Assembly (NCBI GenBank): GCA_029204225.1
Contig: CM055100.1
Location: forward strand, 62,338,503-62,402,502
Length of the DNA: 64,000 nt
Reading direction: 5' to 3'
Source of the DNA: Diphasiastrum complanatum
Taxonomy: Eukaryota > Streptophyta > Lycopodiopsida > Lycopodiales > Lycopodiaceae
Shown: in pieces, positions 46,281 through 57,600 of the stretch
Numbering within the stretch: the first letter of the stretch is position 1
Layout: each line of letters starts with the position of its first letter
Notes under the pieces: generated by a model
Database searches by the model: none
Seen by the model: the letters and a program-made list of their open reading frames with translations, nothing else
What the model was told of the DNA's origin: nothing
Made by a program: the position numbers and the translations under genes

Positions 46281-46421
46281 TCAGTGCCACTGCACTCATA
46301 AGCATCTAAGATTTGAGATTGTTCACAGATTGGCAACATCCAGAACTTAAGTCATTGCTACTGTGATCATAAGCTTCTAAGATTTGAGAATGTTTGTAGA
46401 CTGGCAACATCCAGAACTTTT
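46281..46421. repeat. About 70-bp tandem duplication in an intron
   Basis: Two imperfect copies around TCTAAGATTTGAGA and GGCAACATCCAGAACTT. Lies between WASH exons F and G. Confidence 0.75.
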
Positions 46422-46833
46422 TGTCAGTGAATTATGCCAAACCCTATGTTGAACTATTATTATCGTATTGGCTTGCTCTTAATCTCCTACACTATTGTCA
46501 AAAGTTCCGTTTGCAAGCTGGGAATCTATACAATAAGATGAAGTACAAGCACGCACCTCAATGGTAATACAAGAAAAAAGGAAACAAAAGGGCTCAGGCA
46601 GCATTTCATATGCCTCTTTCTATCAGCAAACCTTGTCCCTCTCAACCAAGAAAAGTCAATTAAATTTTGGATACAAGCCAAAGCATGACATTATTTTATG
46701 AAGGCTGGTATGGGGTGATATGATGATTACTAAAAGTCTGCCAATCATTGCTTCATTATTCATTGTTCTGCTTCCATGTGTGCTGACTATTTTGCTTCTG
46801 CATAATACGAGGCACATGCTTTTATACCTGCAG

Positions 46834-47112
46834 GTTCCGAAGAAAGTTTTCCTTGTGACGATCTCAAAAATAAGGGATCTGAACCACCTCCACTGCCACC
46901 ACCACCACCACCACCACCACCACCACCATTGCCGCCTCCACTGCATCGGCCTTTTTTGAATGTTAACAGTGAGGTTGAAGCAACGTCTAGTTCAAATACT
47001 CGAGAAAGAGTGACTTTGGTTGCTAAAGAAGCTTTTCCTGCTGGTGGAAGTACGATATTGGGCAACAATAGCACAAAAATCCCCCATGCTGGCTCTCCTC
47101 CACCACAGCTAG
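46834..47112 (+). CDS. WASH1: WASH1 exon G (polyproline)
   Basis: 279 nt, phase 1 to phase 1: GSEESFPCDDLKNKGSEPPP then a CCA-repeat-coded polyproline run (about 46887-46940), LHRPFLNVNSEVEATSSSN, and SPPPQLG at the end. Polyproline binds profilin and SH3 domains in WASP-family proteins. The run is partly a CCA/CCG microsatellite, so its length may vary between individuals. Confidence 0.88.
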
Positions 47113-47469
47113 GTATATATCACTCTTTGAGTGTTTGAATCTTTTCAAATTTACCTTTGAGTCCTTAGCCATGTACTGATATGTAGGTCAATGTATTCGT
47201 AAAAGTTTCTTCTGTTAGAGTTTAAGAAGACTTTATTTATTTTTAAGATTGAACCCCCTTCATGCAATGGACTCTAGAGCATGTCTCTGCCATATACTGA
47301 TTTGAGTCTGGGTAACTGTTGATTAGTCAATACTGTTCGTACTAGATCAAAATCAGCTGTAGATTGAGATATGCAAGCTTCATCATACGGCTAGTCGGTT
47401 ATATTTTGTGGGTTGTGTCTTTTTCGACCCTTTGGTATATATTGCACTTCTGCCTCGATGACATAACAG

Positions 47470-47528
47470 ATTCCCAGCACAGCGCTCTGATGGCATCTAT
47501 CCGTAGTCCAGGCATTGCCTTGCGGAAG
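47470..47528 (+). CDS. WASH1: WASH1 exon H (WH2 motif)
   Basis: 59 nt, phase 1 to phase 0: DSQHSALMASIRSPGIALRK. This is a WH2 actin-monomer binding motif: amphipathic helix LMASIR and a basic end. In WASH1 the same place reads LLESIRQAGG followed by KLR. Acceptor cataacag, donor gtatcg. Confidence 0.88.
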
Positions 47529-47701
47529 GTATCGATGTCCATTTGAACACTGCTAGACTGTTTTTTTCTTTATGTGGAAAGTTTGGAATAGATCTGCTTA
47601 TCTGATGCCGCTAAAAATTTGATTCTAAGCTAGCATTAAGCATGAAGAGATTTTGAAACCTTTTGTTCAGATTTTGTTTTGATGCTGTTACATAACTGTA
47701 G

Positions 47702-47806
47702 ACGGGTACCACTTCCAGCAAGCCTTTCGAGACACTTGCAAGCCCTTTAGAGCAGAATCAAGATGTTAAAGGCAAGGAACAACAGACTGCTCCTCCTCGA
47801 AAGCAG
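47702..47806 (+). CDS. WASH1: WASH1 exon I (linker)
   Basis: 35 codons, phase 0 to phase 0: TGTTSSKPFETLASPLEQNQ then DVKGKEQQTAPPRKQ. It links WH2 and central motif, as the charged linker does in WASH1. Confidence 0.8.
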
Positions 47807-48091
47807 GTGCTTTTCATCTACTTCATCAACTTTTTGAGGCAGGTTATTTGTTGAGATTCGTTAGGATCAGAAAATGGAAAGGTTAGACATTTGATTCTTG
47901 GTTTCAAAAGCTAGGCATAAGTTTTTTAGTGACCTTAGGAACTGATGGTATTTCAAGATCTTATCGAGTGATGGTGCTGGAGATTTAAATTTTCATTTAG
48001 TGCGGCGATTCTTACACTTGTTAAATTTTTTTCCCCAAAATGGCTATGCATCTGAAATTGATATTGTCATGAATAACTCTCTGATTGGCAG

Positions 48092-48181
48092 CCAATTGAT
48101 ATCCTTGCTGAGATGGCAACAACTCTCAAAATGAGGAGGCTTTCCATGCAAGGTGCTGCATACGATAAAGATAAAGATAAA
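48092..48181 (+). CDS. WASH1: WASH1 exon J (central motif)
   Basis: 30 codons, phase 0 to phase 0: PIDILAEMATTLKMRRLSMQ then GAAYDKDKDK. LxMRRxxxxG is the central, Arp2/3-contacting helix of WASH1 (DLFNKLVMRRKGISG). The stronger-looking donor at 48153 would end the exon in phase 1 and break the next exon. The donor at 48182 (AAA followed by gtctct) keeps the frame. It sits at the start of a TC/AC microsatellite. Confidence 0.8.
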
Positions 48182-48182
48182 G

Positions 48183-48230
<48 letters not shown>
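48182..48230. repeat. (TC)n(AC)n microsatellite at a splice donor
   Basis: Ten TC units followed by about 15 AC units, beginning within the proposed GT donor of WASH exon J. Confidence 0.95.
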
Positions 48231-48233
<3 letters not shown>

Positions 48234-48670
48234 CATAGGGCTTCTATGAGTCCAAAGATATGTTGAGATGTTGGGCAAGTTTATTGAGAAGTCATTTCAA
48301 GTCACAACAACAGTATAGGTGGTAGGGTTCTCATGGAACTTGGGTGCCCCTCGAGCCCCTCCAGGCCTCATTGACACTCTTTATGACAGCTTGCACTCAT
48401 CCTCCACAAGATGTGACTTATGACCTCCTTTTCTTTACGGAGAGATGAGAGAACATTGCTTTTGTTTTTAAGACTAATGTGGGAAGCTTTGTATTGCTAA
48501 GATATCTGAATATTAAGAAGATATAGGCTTGATTGGGGGTCTTGTCTAAATGAAGTTTTCCTTGAGACCATGCATTAATACATGGAGATGCCCTTGCAAG
48601 ACACACATGTATCTGGCTTACAAGAACTGACCTTTGTTTGAGAGACGTGTTCATTGCAATTTGCTAATGA

Positions 48671-48920
48671 ACATGTGGATAGATGCAAGGCACTCTTGTT
48701 TTATAGAGATTTTGTCCTTTGCTAAGGTTCTTTTGTTGAAAATACAAAATACTAGCTTGATGTATTTTGTCTTCTAAACATGATGAGATCGCTTTGACAT
48801 GTGGATAGATGCAAGGCACTCTTGTTTTATAGAGATTTTGTCCTTCGCTAAGGTACTTTTGTTGAAAATGCACAATACTAGCTTGATGTATTTTCTCTTC
48901 TACCATGATGAGGTCGCTTT
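48671..48920. repeat. 126-bp tandem duplication
   Basis: Two copies starting ACATGTGGATAGATGCAAGG with few differences. Intronic, directly upstream of the copia 3 fragment. Confidence 0.9.
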
Positions 48921-48989
48921 GCCATGTGAATAGATGCTTAGACAATGTGAATTTAGTGTATAGTCTTCATTTGAGGTCTTGAGGCATTA

Positions 48990-50890
48990 TTTCATATGAG
49001 TACAAATGGCAAAGCAAGACCCAAGAAGGACAAGTCCAAGATCAAGTGCTACTATTGCAGCAAGATGGGGCATTATGCCTCAGAGTGCTTCAAGAGGAAG
49101 AATGCTCAAATTCAAGCCAACATAAGCAAAGAAGAGGGAGAAATTAATCAAGAGGTCTCTCTCATGAAGTGTCAAAGGTGAAGATCCATGGTGGATCGAT
49201 AGTGGGGCAAGTTCCCACATGTTGGGCAAGAGGGAGCATTTCTCACATTTTACATCTTATGTACGACCAATAAAGTCCATTTTTATAGCAAATGATAATG
49301 AATGTAAGATTGAGAGAGTGATTTCACAAGAAAGACAAAGATTGATGGTGTACTTTTCATTCCTAGCATTACAAAGAATATGCTTAGTGTTGGACAACTA
49401 TTGGATAATGGATACGTTGTAGAGTTTGCTTCCAACTTTTGTTACATCAAGAAAAGTGAGAGAGTCATAGCAAGAGGGGTAAGATTTGGAAGGTTATTCA
49501 AGTTAGATGCATGTGTTGAATCTAACCAAATGACGATGGTTGCCAAGGAGGAAATTTCCACATCTGAGTTGTGGCACAAAAGACTTGGACACATAAATCA
49601 CAATTCAATGGAGGAAATGTGCAAGGAGGAGCTTGCTCTTGACCTTCCAAGATCCATGGCAAAAGAGGAGAAAGTTTGTGAAGCATGTGCTATGGCGAAA
49701 GCACATAGGTTACCTTTGTCTAGCTCCATCACTAAGTCTTCTCATCCCTTTGAGTTGATTCATTCTGACGTACAATTTGCTATTACAAGAAGCATGGGAG
49801 GTTCTACAGTTTTTGTTACTTTCATAGATCATTACACAAGATATTGTTGGGTGTATGTTCTATCTTCCAAGTCAAATGTGTTTGAAAGCTTTATCAAGTT
49901 TAAAAAGAAAAGCATCATGGTCACAAGATCAACTTTTTGAGAATAAATAATGGAGGAGAGTTCAAAAGCCTTGAGAGTTGATGCATGCCTACCTAAGTCT
50001 TTTTGGGTGAAGCTTTAACATGTGCTAACCACCTATGTAATTGTAGTGCAATCAATGGCAAAATATCTTTTGAGTTGCTTTATGATGAAAAGCCAAGAAC
50101 TTGAAAGTATTTGGATGCATTTACTTTGTTCATGGTCCATTGGATATTAGGACCAAGGAAGTGGATAATTGTTGGATATGGCACTAAAAAGTTTGTCATT
50201 TCTAGAGATGTAATCTTTGATGAATCTAGAATGTATAAGCTTGATGTTGAATCCTCTAATAATCCTATTGGCAAAGAGATGGTTGAGATTAAGGAGCAGC
50301 TTGATCAAGAGGAAGAGCAAAATCTGAGAGCTCCAATCACTCCAAGGAGGTCCACAAGTTCAAGAATGGAGCCATCAAGGCTCACATACAAGGATAAGGG
50401 TAAGCACGCCGAGGAAGGTATCACATCTTTTTCTCTCATCACTTCTTTTGACGAACCTTCAAGGGTGCATGAAGCTTTGGAATCAAAAGAATGGTTTAAG
50501 GCATAGTGATGAGTATGAAGCTTTGATAGAGAATGGTACTTTGGCTTGTTGATTTACCTTTGGACAAGAATGTAATTGGTTGCAAGTGGGTTTTTAAACC
50601 ATGATGGTAGTATAAGCAAGTAGAAAGCAAGGCTTGTGGCCAAGGGGTATGCTCAATCAAAGGGCATTGACTATGATGAGACCTTTGCACCCGTGATGGT
50701 CACCATAAGATTAGTCATTGCAATCGCCTCACATTTTGGATGGGCAATGTTTCAAATGGATGTTTCTAATGCTTTTTTGAATGGTTTCCTTGACGACGAC
50801 ATTTTCATGGAGCAACCCGAGGGCTTCATCAAACATGGCATGGAGGTGTGTCACCTTTAAAGGAGCTTGTATGGTTTGAATCAAGCTTGA
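48990..50890 (+). pseudogene. copia 3 fragment in the last long WASH intron
   Basis: Zinc knuckle CYYCSKMGHYASEC (about 49047-49090), protease WWIDSGASSHMLGKREH (frame-shifted, near 49190), MLSVGQLLDNGYVVEF, GAG-pre-integrase (LWHKRLGHINHNSMEEM, CEACAMAKAHRLPL), integrase start (LIHSDVQFAITRSMGGSTVF, FIDHYTRYCWVY), late integrase (GYGTKKFVISRDVIFDE), reverse transcriptase start ([40 protein letters not shown]). It ends abruptly near 50890. Central integrase, the reverse transcriptase palm and LTRs are missing. Different family from the other two copia copies. Confidence 0.87.
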
Positions 50891-51025
50891 CAATTCGCGA
50901 ATCACTGTAAAAAAAAACAGCGATTCGCCATTTTTTTTTTTTTCATTTTCTTCTACGGATCGCACCAAAAAAAAAAAATTATGTTTGTGATTCAGGAATC
51001 GCAAAACCCAACGAGTCGTGATTCA
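50885..51025. repeat. Hairpin-rich stretch with A/T runs at the copia 3 break
   Basis: GCGAATCACTGT, nine A, ACAGCGATTCGC (11 of 12 paired) just after the copia break. Further GATTCAGGAATCGC and GTGATTCACTGC pieces lie within 130 bp. Confidence 0.7.
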
Positions 51026-51491
51026 CTGCAACTATGGCAGCAAATGAGGGAATAATGATGAGGTAGGCCAGTGATGGAAGGGATGAATAGCTATAGGGTC
51101 AGCAATGGAGTCAAAATTGTCAGGAAGAGGGAGCTATTTAGCTGGCTTACATCTTTGACCACATTAGAAACACAAATAATGTATGAAATATTGTATGCAT
51201 GAGCAAAATTGCTGATTCTTAGTCCATTTACACCTTCCTAGTAGTGCTCATGGTAGCAAAGTTCTGGGTGGGGTTTTAGTTTGTCGTATGCTAGTCTGCC
51301 TGGTTGCTCTTCTATTTTCATATGAACAATATTTTCCTTTTTAATTTTTGTTATTTGTAGATGTAGCTTGTCTAAGAGATCAAAGAAATTTCTTGCAGCT
51401 AACCAATGTAGGAAATCTTTCATTTGAATGCATCAAATATGATCTTTCTGGTTCATTTTCAGGAAGTGTGTTGTTTGTTTTGTTGATGTAG

Positions 51492-51568
51492 AGTGACAGG
51501 GAAGATACAAGCAAGCTTGTCCCTGAAAGTGAGGAAGATGCTATGGACGTTGTGACTGACAAACAAAG
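51492..51568 (+). CDS. WASH1: WASH1 exon K
   Basis: 77 nt, phase 0 to phase 2: SDREDTSKLVPESEEDAMDV then VTDKQ. The in-frame codon right before it is TAG, part of the acceptor gatgtag, so the start is fixed. Donor gtaaga. Confidence 0.78.
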
Positions 51569-52510
51569 GTAAGATAACCATCAAAAACATGTGTTAAAAA
51601 ACATTGATGATGCATGCAAGCTTGGAAATGCTCATACAAAAGAAAAATGTTTAGTATCTATGCCTTGACTAGAATAGCAACGGCTTTGAAGTGTTGCACA
51701 CACTCTAAAGCATGCAATTAGTGTGGATAGAAAATCTGGTAAGCTAAAAATTGTTCTTTTTTTTTATTAAAGTTGTTAGCCACTGAGCGATCTACCAGCC
51801 CATTTTTGAGCAGGAACAATGCTTCTTGGTTTCCAAGGGGAGGCTCGAACCTGAGACCAAAGAAACTTTAGATGTCAAGCTAAGAGCAGGAACAATGAAG
51901 CAGTTTTTCTTACATAGGAATTTCAAAAGATTTTTAAAACCATGCAGCTGATTATGACAAGAAAGTAATGGGGAAAATTCATTTAAAAGTTTTTATGGAA
52001 AAGCCTATGATTTGTGCCCATGTAGGATTGCTGTATGTTGCACTATCTTCTACTTCTATACATCATTCCCCTTGATTGTTGAGTTGAGTTGATGTGCTAG
52101 CTATCATCCCTTGTTCTCTCTGTTTCAAACTAATCTAAGAAATGAGTAAGAATTACAATAGTTCTAATCTATGTGGGACTGTACAGCCAAGTAATGACCT
52201 AGTTTTGTTATTAACAGTGATGAGCCAGTAACATGCAATGCAAGTACTGGTTCCTGCAAATAAATTTTTTTAATTTCAAGGTTTGTGATAAAAGATCATA
52301 ATCTCAGGTTCCCTTTCAGCTAGTAAATAATATTTTTATACAATTTCAAATCTCTGCAATAACTAGACAATGGTCTAGCTAGATGTCATCATTCAGAAGC
52401 GTTTTGAGGAGACTTTTTATTTTAACTGCTGCTGAAAATCAATTGCCTTTATGTTTGCAAAACTGCTGCATGGTTTTTGGGGACTGCTCAATTCAAATAA
52501 TTGGCACCAG

Positions 52511-52526
52511 GAAGCTCCCTCCACCG
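52511..52526 (+). CDS. WASH1: WASH1 exon L (16-nt micro-exon)
   Basis: GAAGCTCCCTCCACCG between ggcaccag and gtacgtg. With the two bases carried over from exon K it codes RKLPPP and ends in phase 0. It corresponds to the short PPLPPP stretch before the acidic tail in WASH1. A later donor at 52551 (CCGCAA followed by gtgttg) would give a 40-nt version, also in frame. Confidence 0.6.
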
Positions 52527-52689
52527 GTACGTGACCATCAGGCTCCGCAAGTGTTGCTTGGAGCTATGAAGTTACTATTTTTGCAGCTAGTTTCCAATTT
52601 CAGTTTCTTCTTGCTATTCATGCTGTAGAATAGTCGTCAGTGAATGCTCACTAGCACACTAGCTTAGTAATTGTTGATTGTTGTCACAG

Positions 52690-52761
52690 ATGGCTAATCT
52701 GAAGGCATATATGGCACAAGCCAAAGATGTATCAAGTGATGATGAAGAGTGGGACGATTGA
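52690..52761 (+). CDS. WASH1: WASH1 exon M (acidic tail and stop)
   Basis: 24 codons including TGA: MANLKAYMAQAKDVSSDDEE then WDD. An acidic tail with a single Trp just before the C-terminus is the Arp2/3-binding signature of WASP-family proteins (WASH1 ends in EDEDDWES). Acceptor ttgtcacag. The initial Met is internal, not a start. Confidence 0.88.
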   Translation: MANLKAYMAQAKDVSSDDEEWDD

Positions 52762-54389
52762 GGACGCTATTGGTCGATATTTAAGGGCAATCTGATCATC
52801 ACAGAAAATTAGTCTGTGAATGATTTTTCTTTGTCAAAATGGGTCCTTTTTATATATAAATTCTGCTTCAATCCAAAGAACAGAAGATAATATGGCAGGC
52901 TTCTAGATAAGCTATTAAAAAACGAGGCATGCTGGACAGGTCTTTAGTATTGCCATCGCGCTATGGTTCATTCTTTTGTTAAGGATTTGTTTAGAGTGCG
53001 TTGCACTGATGCAGTAGGTTTTTCAATCTGCATTGCATGTCATCATACATTGCAAAAGAAAACAAACTTTGAGAACCATTCAATTTGCAGTTGCATTGTG
53101 TAGAAGGACCAATGAAAATGCACTTCTTTTAAGATTTTGCATAGATACATAAGAAAATTGTGTCATGAAAAACTGTACTTTATGGAGTTGTGATCAATTA
53201 CCTATAGGACACATAGCTGCCTTCCTCTTCAGCAAGACCATTCACATATAAAAAAGGGAGACATACCTGAAAATAGAGAAACTTTTTCAAGTTATTATGT
53301 AGAATTGTTTTGGCTTATGTCTTAAAGCAAGCAACTGATTCACCAAGAATTTTGTATTCTGGTCTCTTGCTCCCTTGAACTTCATATTTTCAGGGTTTAG
53401 TTAAATTTTGAGATGGACCACGAAAGAAGCTGCACACAACCTTCATATTTTGAGATGGTATTTTTGGCATCATTTCTCATCCCTATGGATTGTAGTGTCT
53501 TTCTAATTTTTGTTCTCATTCTCCTTAATATCAACATGAACCTTGAGATTATGCTTCAAAAAAAGTTGACTAGGAAGATTGATGGATTTAGTCATATTAT
53601 GGATGGTATACTTTAAAAACTCAGTCGTTTATTGGAAGAAATTTCCTTGAAGTTGGTGGGTCAAGGTTCAAAGTACGTTATATTCGATTAACTTAGGACT
53701 CTACATGAAATAAGGACTACTTGCTACTACGGTTGAAATGCATCTAATTGTCTTCCATTAGGGTTAAAATATGACATTTTAAGTGTTTGAAATGCATCTA
53801 ATTGTCTTCCATTAGGGGGAAATCTCTACTATCATATGATACTCTAATTTGAGTTTTATTTGTGGGATGCGTTTATTGATTATGATTTATAGCATGCTCT
53901 ATGTTCTACAATGTGTAGAGTATCATTGACATCAAACTTTTCAAGAAAATTACAAAAAAATTCTTTAGCATTTCAAAAGTGCACACTAAGATGCAAACTC
54001 AACTTTTGCTATCAATGGATAAAGCTGGAGGATTATTATGAAGGTTTGTACCCTTTTATGATCGAGAGGGAGCAAATCATCTGTTTTTTCCTAATTGGTT
54101 GTTTCTAAACTAGCCTGTTTAGATGATGTTCACAATGATTGCTTTGGATGTTTTAATAGTTCATATTCTTGGTTTTGTGTCATTTATAAAAAAGATAGTA
54201 AGGAATTATTTTGCATGAACTTTTCTTCTCTTTCTACAAGGACAAGATTGAGAACCTGTTAAGAGGTTAAAGGCTCAAACTTAATCTAGAGAGGATTTGA
54301 GCCATCACAATGAGAGGACATGCTCTTGATGTAACTTTTCAATGTGTAGACTCTTGATCCCTCTACATTCAAGTTTGCTCTTCCGTAGC

Positions 54390-54613
54390 ATGTGGCCGTA
54401 TTCCTCTTTCTATTGCTCGTATTTTTGGTGCTGCTCGTTTGATAGCCTTGGATAAGCTTGGCGGTGGAGTGTGTCCCATTGCTGTTGGAGAGGTTTTATA
54501 CAGATTGGTTTCTAGGGCTCTTGGTTTTCAGCTTCGTGACAATTTTCATGACCACCTGTTTCCTCATTAGTTTGGTTGTGCTACTCCTGGCGGTTGCGAG
54601 ACATATATGTGAA
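54390..54613 (+). pseudogene. Reverse-transcriptase fragment of the PIAVGE type
   Basis: In one frame: GRIPLSIARIFGAARLIALD, GGVCPIAVGEVLYRLVSRAL, then one stop (TAG for Gln), then FGCATPGGCE. The PIAVGE-R and GV-PGG pattern belongs to a family of plant retroelement-derived reverse-transcriptase genes that I know only by this motif. No continuation upstream or downstream. Confidence 0.55.
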
Positions 54614-57600
54614 AGTTTTGATGAGATGCAAAGTTTCGCTTATAGTATTTATTATTGCATGTATAATCTCTTTTCCATGAGTATGTTCAAGTTATTTGCA
54701 TGAAGCATATGTTCTACAAGTTATGGTATCTTGATAAAATATTACATTTTAGACGATAGTCTTTATTTTGTTGTGACACAAGTGGACGTCAACCATTGAG
54801 TCATCATCATGGCTTGACACGACAAGATATCAAATACTGTCAGGGGTTCACTTGAGTGGTGTGCATTAGAGAATGTCAAGTTGTGTTAAGTATTTCATGT
54901 TGAGGGCAATCAAGGAACATAATTGGACAAGAAAGAAAAAAATCCATCTCATTATGAGTGTTTCGAGCCTTGTCAAGGAAGTTTCATTGGGTTCTATGTG
55001 CTTCAAATCTAACATAGAATGATCTTCCAAGGGCTTAGACTGAAGTTAAAATCCGGCACCTTTAGCCGATATCTATGATTATCTTACATCATAAACAACT
55101 GCCATCGGTAAAATGTGTAATCTGATCTTGAATCATGTCAAATTTTCCCAATGTAAACAACCAAACATTGTATGGTTAGCCCAAAGTCACTTGCATATTT
55201 GATATCAACGACAACCTTACCTTCTTTTTGCAGGCAGAAGTTTTTTATACATTCTTCTTTTTTTGTTGTTGTGATGATTTGCTCCTTTATACTTTGATTT
55301 AGTGTGTTACGAGTTCATGCTAATTTAGTACATCAATATCAAAGCACTTTCTTTAGCTTGTGGGCCATGTTTAGTGTTTGATGTGATGTTTCATTTTTGT
55401 GATTGATTGACTAGATCAAAGTTGCTCGGACACCTTTTTTGCTGCAGCAAAAGGTTTCTCTCTCATAAAAAACTTGGTTAAATATAACAGGAACAGTTCT
55501 TCCGGATGACCCATCCAAATCGTGAAAGAAAAAAAAAAAAAAAAAGGGTCACTTCATTTTTTTAGAAATAAACTAGTATAAGACAATCTCTAGTAATTTA
55601 TTTTTCAGAGTGGATGCGTTTTTATTATGACTGCAAATTGACTTCTCACTTGGATCTTTGTTATTAATTTGATTATCAAAAGATGTTTGATTTTGAAATG
55701 AAGCAATGAATCACTAATGTAGTCTTAGAATAGTAAGGATCTATCTTATCGAATAATTTGAAATCCACCACAATCTATGACAAATTTCATGCCTCACTTG
55801 CATTTGTAGCCAATTTCAAACAAGTAGTGATGGAATAATGTGCTCAAAATGGGCACAAAGCAAATACAATGATACCAACTATACAATTTTGAAGGTGCCT
55901 TGACTCGACTTGAAGTAATCTAATATGTCTTTATCATAGCTTGGTGTTGCAATAAGCAAGGAGTGGGAAAATGGATGCTCTACAAATGTATATTTTCAAA
56001 AGGGCATGTTAAAAAAAAAAAGTAGGAGCACTTTGAATTAGGCTTATATGATTTTCAAATCACACCTTGAACTAGTTGGATATATTGGCAGATGCAAGAT
56101 TTCAAACTTAAATCTAAATATCAATCGATTTTTACTTTGATCATGAACTTGGGACATAGGAAAGGAATCTATAGAAAAAATATGTTTCATTACTCTTATA
56201 AATAAATGTCTACTCCATATAAACGAATTTGTTGATACACTTAAAATTGACGGCTATACAATCATTTTCAATAAATTAAACCAAAAGTGTTTCAAATTTT
56301 AAAATATACATAGAATTGACACTACTAGATCACTTGGAATTTATCCATGGACATCCAATGCTTAGTCAATTTTTGGCATTTTTCACTTTGCATGGAAGAT
56401 CCACGCAAATCACAAAAATTTTAAAAATTTGAACTCATTGTGATGAAAAATTGGAGGGAACCTAGAAAATTTTCTATGCGTGGAACTTCCATACAAATTC
56501 AAATTTTGAAATTTGCTCATTGGGGAAAAGCAATTGTTTAGAATTTCTCTACAAGTAACTTTTACACAAAACTACTTAAAGCAAATTGACTTGATGATTG
56601 CTTGTTATACACTCCAAGAATTTTGATCGACATGGATTTTCCTTGGAAAATATTTCACTACTTTATTTTGGAGATAATAAAGTAGTGAAATATTTTATTT
56701 GTTTTTTTAAGAAATAAATGATATTTAAATTATTTAGGTTGTTGTGTATTGATTATGATATCTAAAAAATATTCTATAGTGCTTTTCAGCATCAATTTCT
56801 CTTGATGATGTAAAAACCACAATATGTTGAATACTAGAAGACTTGAACTTGACAATATATCTAATGGTGTGACATTTGAGAACTTGGCAAGTTCTTATGG
56901 CATGACATTTGGGGCCAAAGCCCAAAAGATATCTTTCTAGATGTCTCTTGATATCAATGAGGAGTCAAGAGGTGTCTCATTTGGAAAGTACATGTGGCAA
57001 TTCAAAGTCAAGGGAATAGTTTTAGGAGATGATTGAGAGATATTTGGGAGATGATGGCTCAAGGTAGACCTACACTCACATTCTATATGCACTACAAAAG
57101 AAAAGTACCTAGAGTCCCATATTAAGTGAAATGCAAAAGTTGCACTAGGTTTTGTAGTAGTGTTAGCATTTTTGTAAATTTTGCCATAACCTATGTAATG
57201 GATCTTTGATCCTTCTATTAGCTTTCAATACATGTCCACACCTTGTTCTCAATCATAGCGGCTACTCTTTTCACTTGCTTTGGATATATTTGGTGTAATG
57301 ATATTTGAAAGTTGATTGTTTGATTATGTCATTGCATCTATTTTTCAATTTGCCAATAATTGAGCAAAAAATTTGTGGCTTGCTCACTTAACTCGGTGCT
57401 CTCCCTTTGAAACACAATGTTTGAACCTTTTCATAAATCTAGATCTATAATTTGTGCTTGTGTGGCTACTCAAAAAATGTACAATTTCCATGCAAAACGA
57501 GGTTTTTCTCTTGTGTGCAATCAAGACTTAGAATTGATTGCAAGTCGCTAGTACTTAATCATAACTTTTGCTTGTTTCAACTCACTCTGATGTCTTACAT

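Larger units (their letters stand above)
4952..52761 (+). other. WASH1: WASH1 (WASH complex subunit 1) homologue, 5'-partial split gene
   Basis: Locus entry for the thirteen exons listed separately. The exon sum is 1377 nt, divisible by three, and all junction phases agree; it encodes 458 residues plus stop. WASH1 of animals and amoebae is an Arp2/3 nucleation-promoting factor. It works with FAM21, SWIP, strumpellin and CCDC53 to make branched actin on endosomes for cargo sorting. Order of features seen: the ISGTNRATTIVSSAKYPS segment of the WASH homology domain, LLFNST followed by SKYRLV, QVPSFSLPSSLPHL, IAPSA, polyproline, WH2, a central motif with KMRRLSMQG, and an acidic tail with one Trp. 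SCAR/WAVE proteins share only WH2-central-acidic and lack the upstream segments, so they fit less well. The N-terminal 70-80 residues must lie before the window. Introns of 11.2, 15.3 and 13.3 kb are filled with retroelements. Exon boundaries were placed by eye; no transcript supports them. Confidence 0.85.

Noticed and set aside
46656-47074. Minus-strand Trp/Gly-rich frames
   Set aside because: Antisense of the CCA-coded polyproline exon of WASH1.
48153-48158. Donor at 48153 as the end of WASH exon J
   Set aside because: It would leave phase 1 against a phase 0 start fixed by TAG before exon K. Kept only as a possible alternative splice site.
31954-52761. SCAR/WAVE, formin or WIP identity for the proline-rich gene
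   Set aside because: WH2, central and acidic parts alone would allow SCAR/WAVE, but SSAKYPS, LLFNST, IAPSA and the MRR central motif follow WASH1 order. No FH2 or SCAR homology domain is seen.
53413-54108. Short + frames as small genes
   Set aside because: No motif, no splice context, composition like the surrounding AT-rich DNA.
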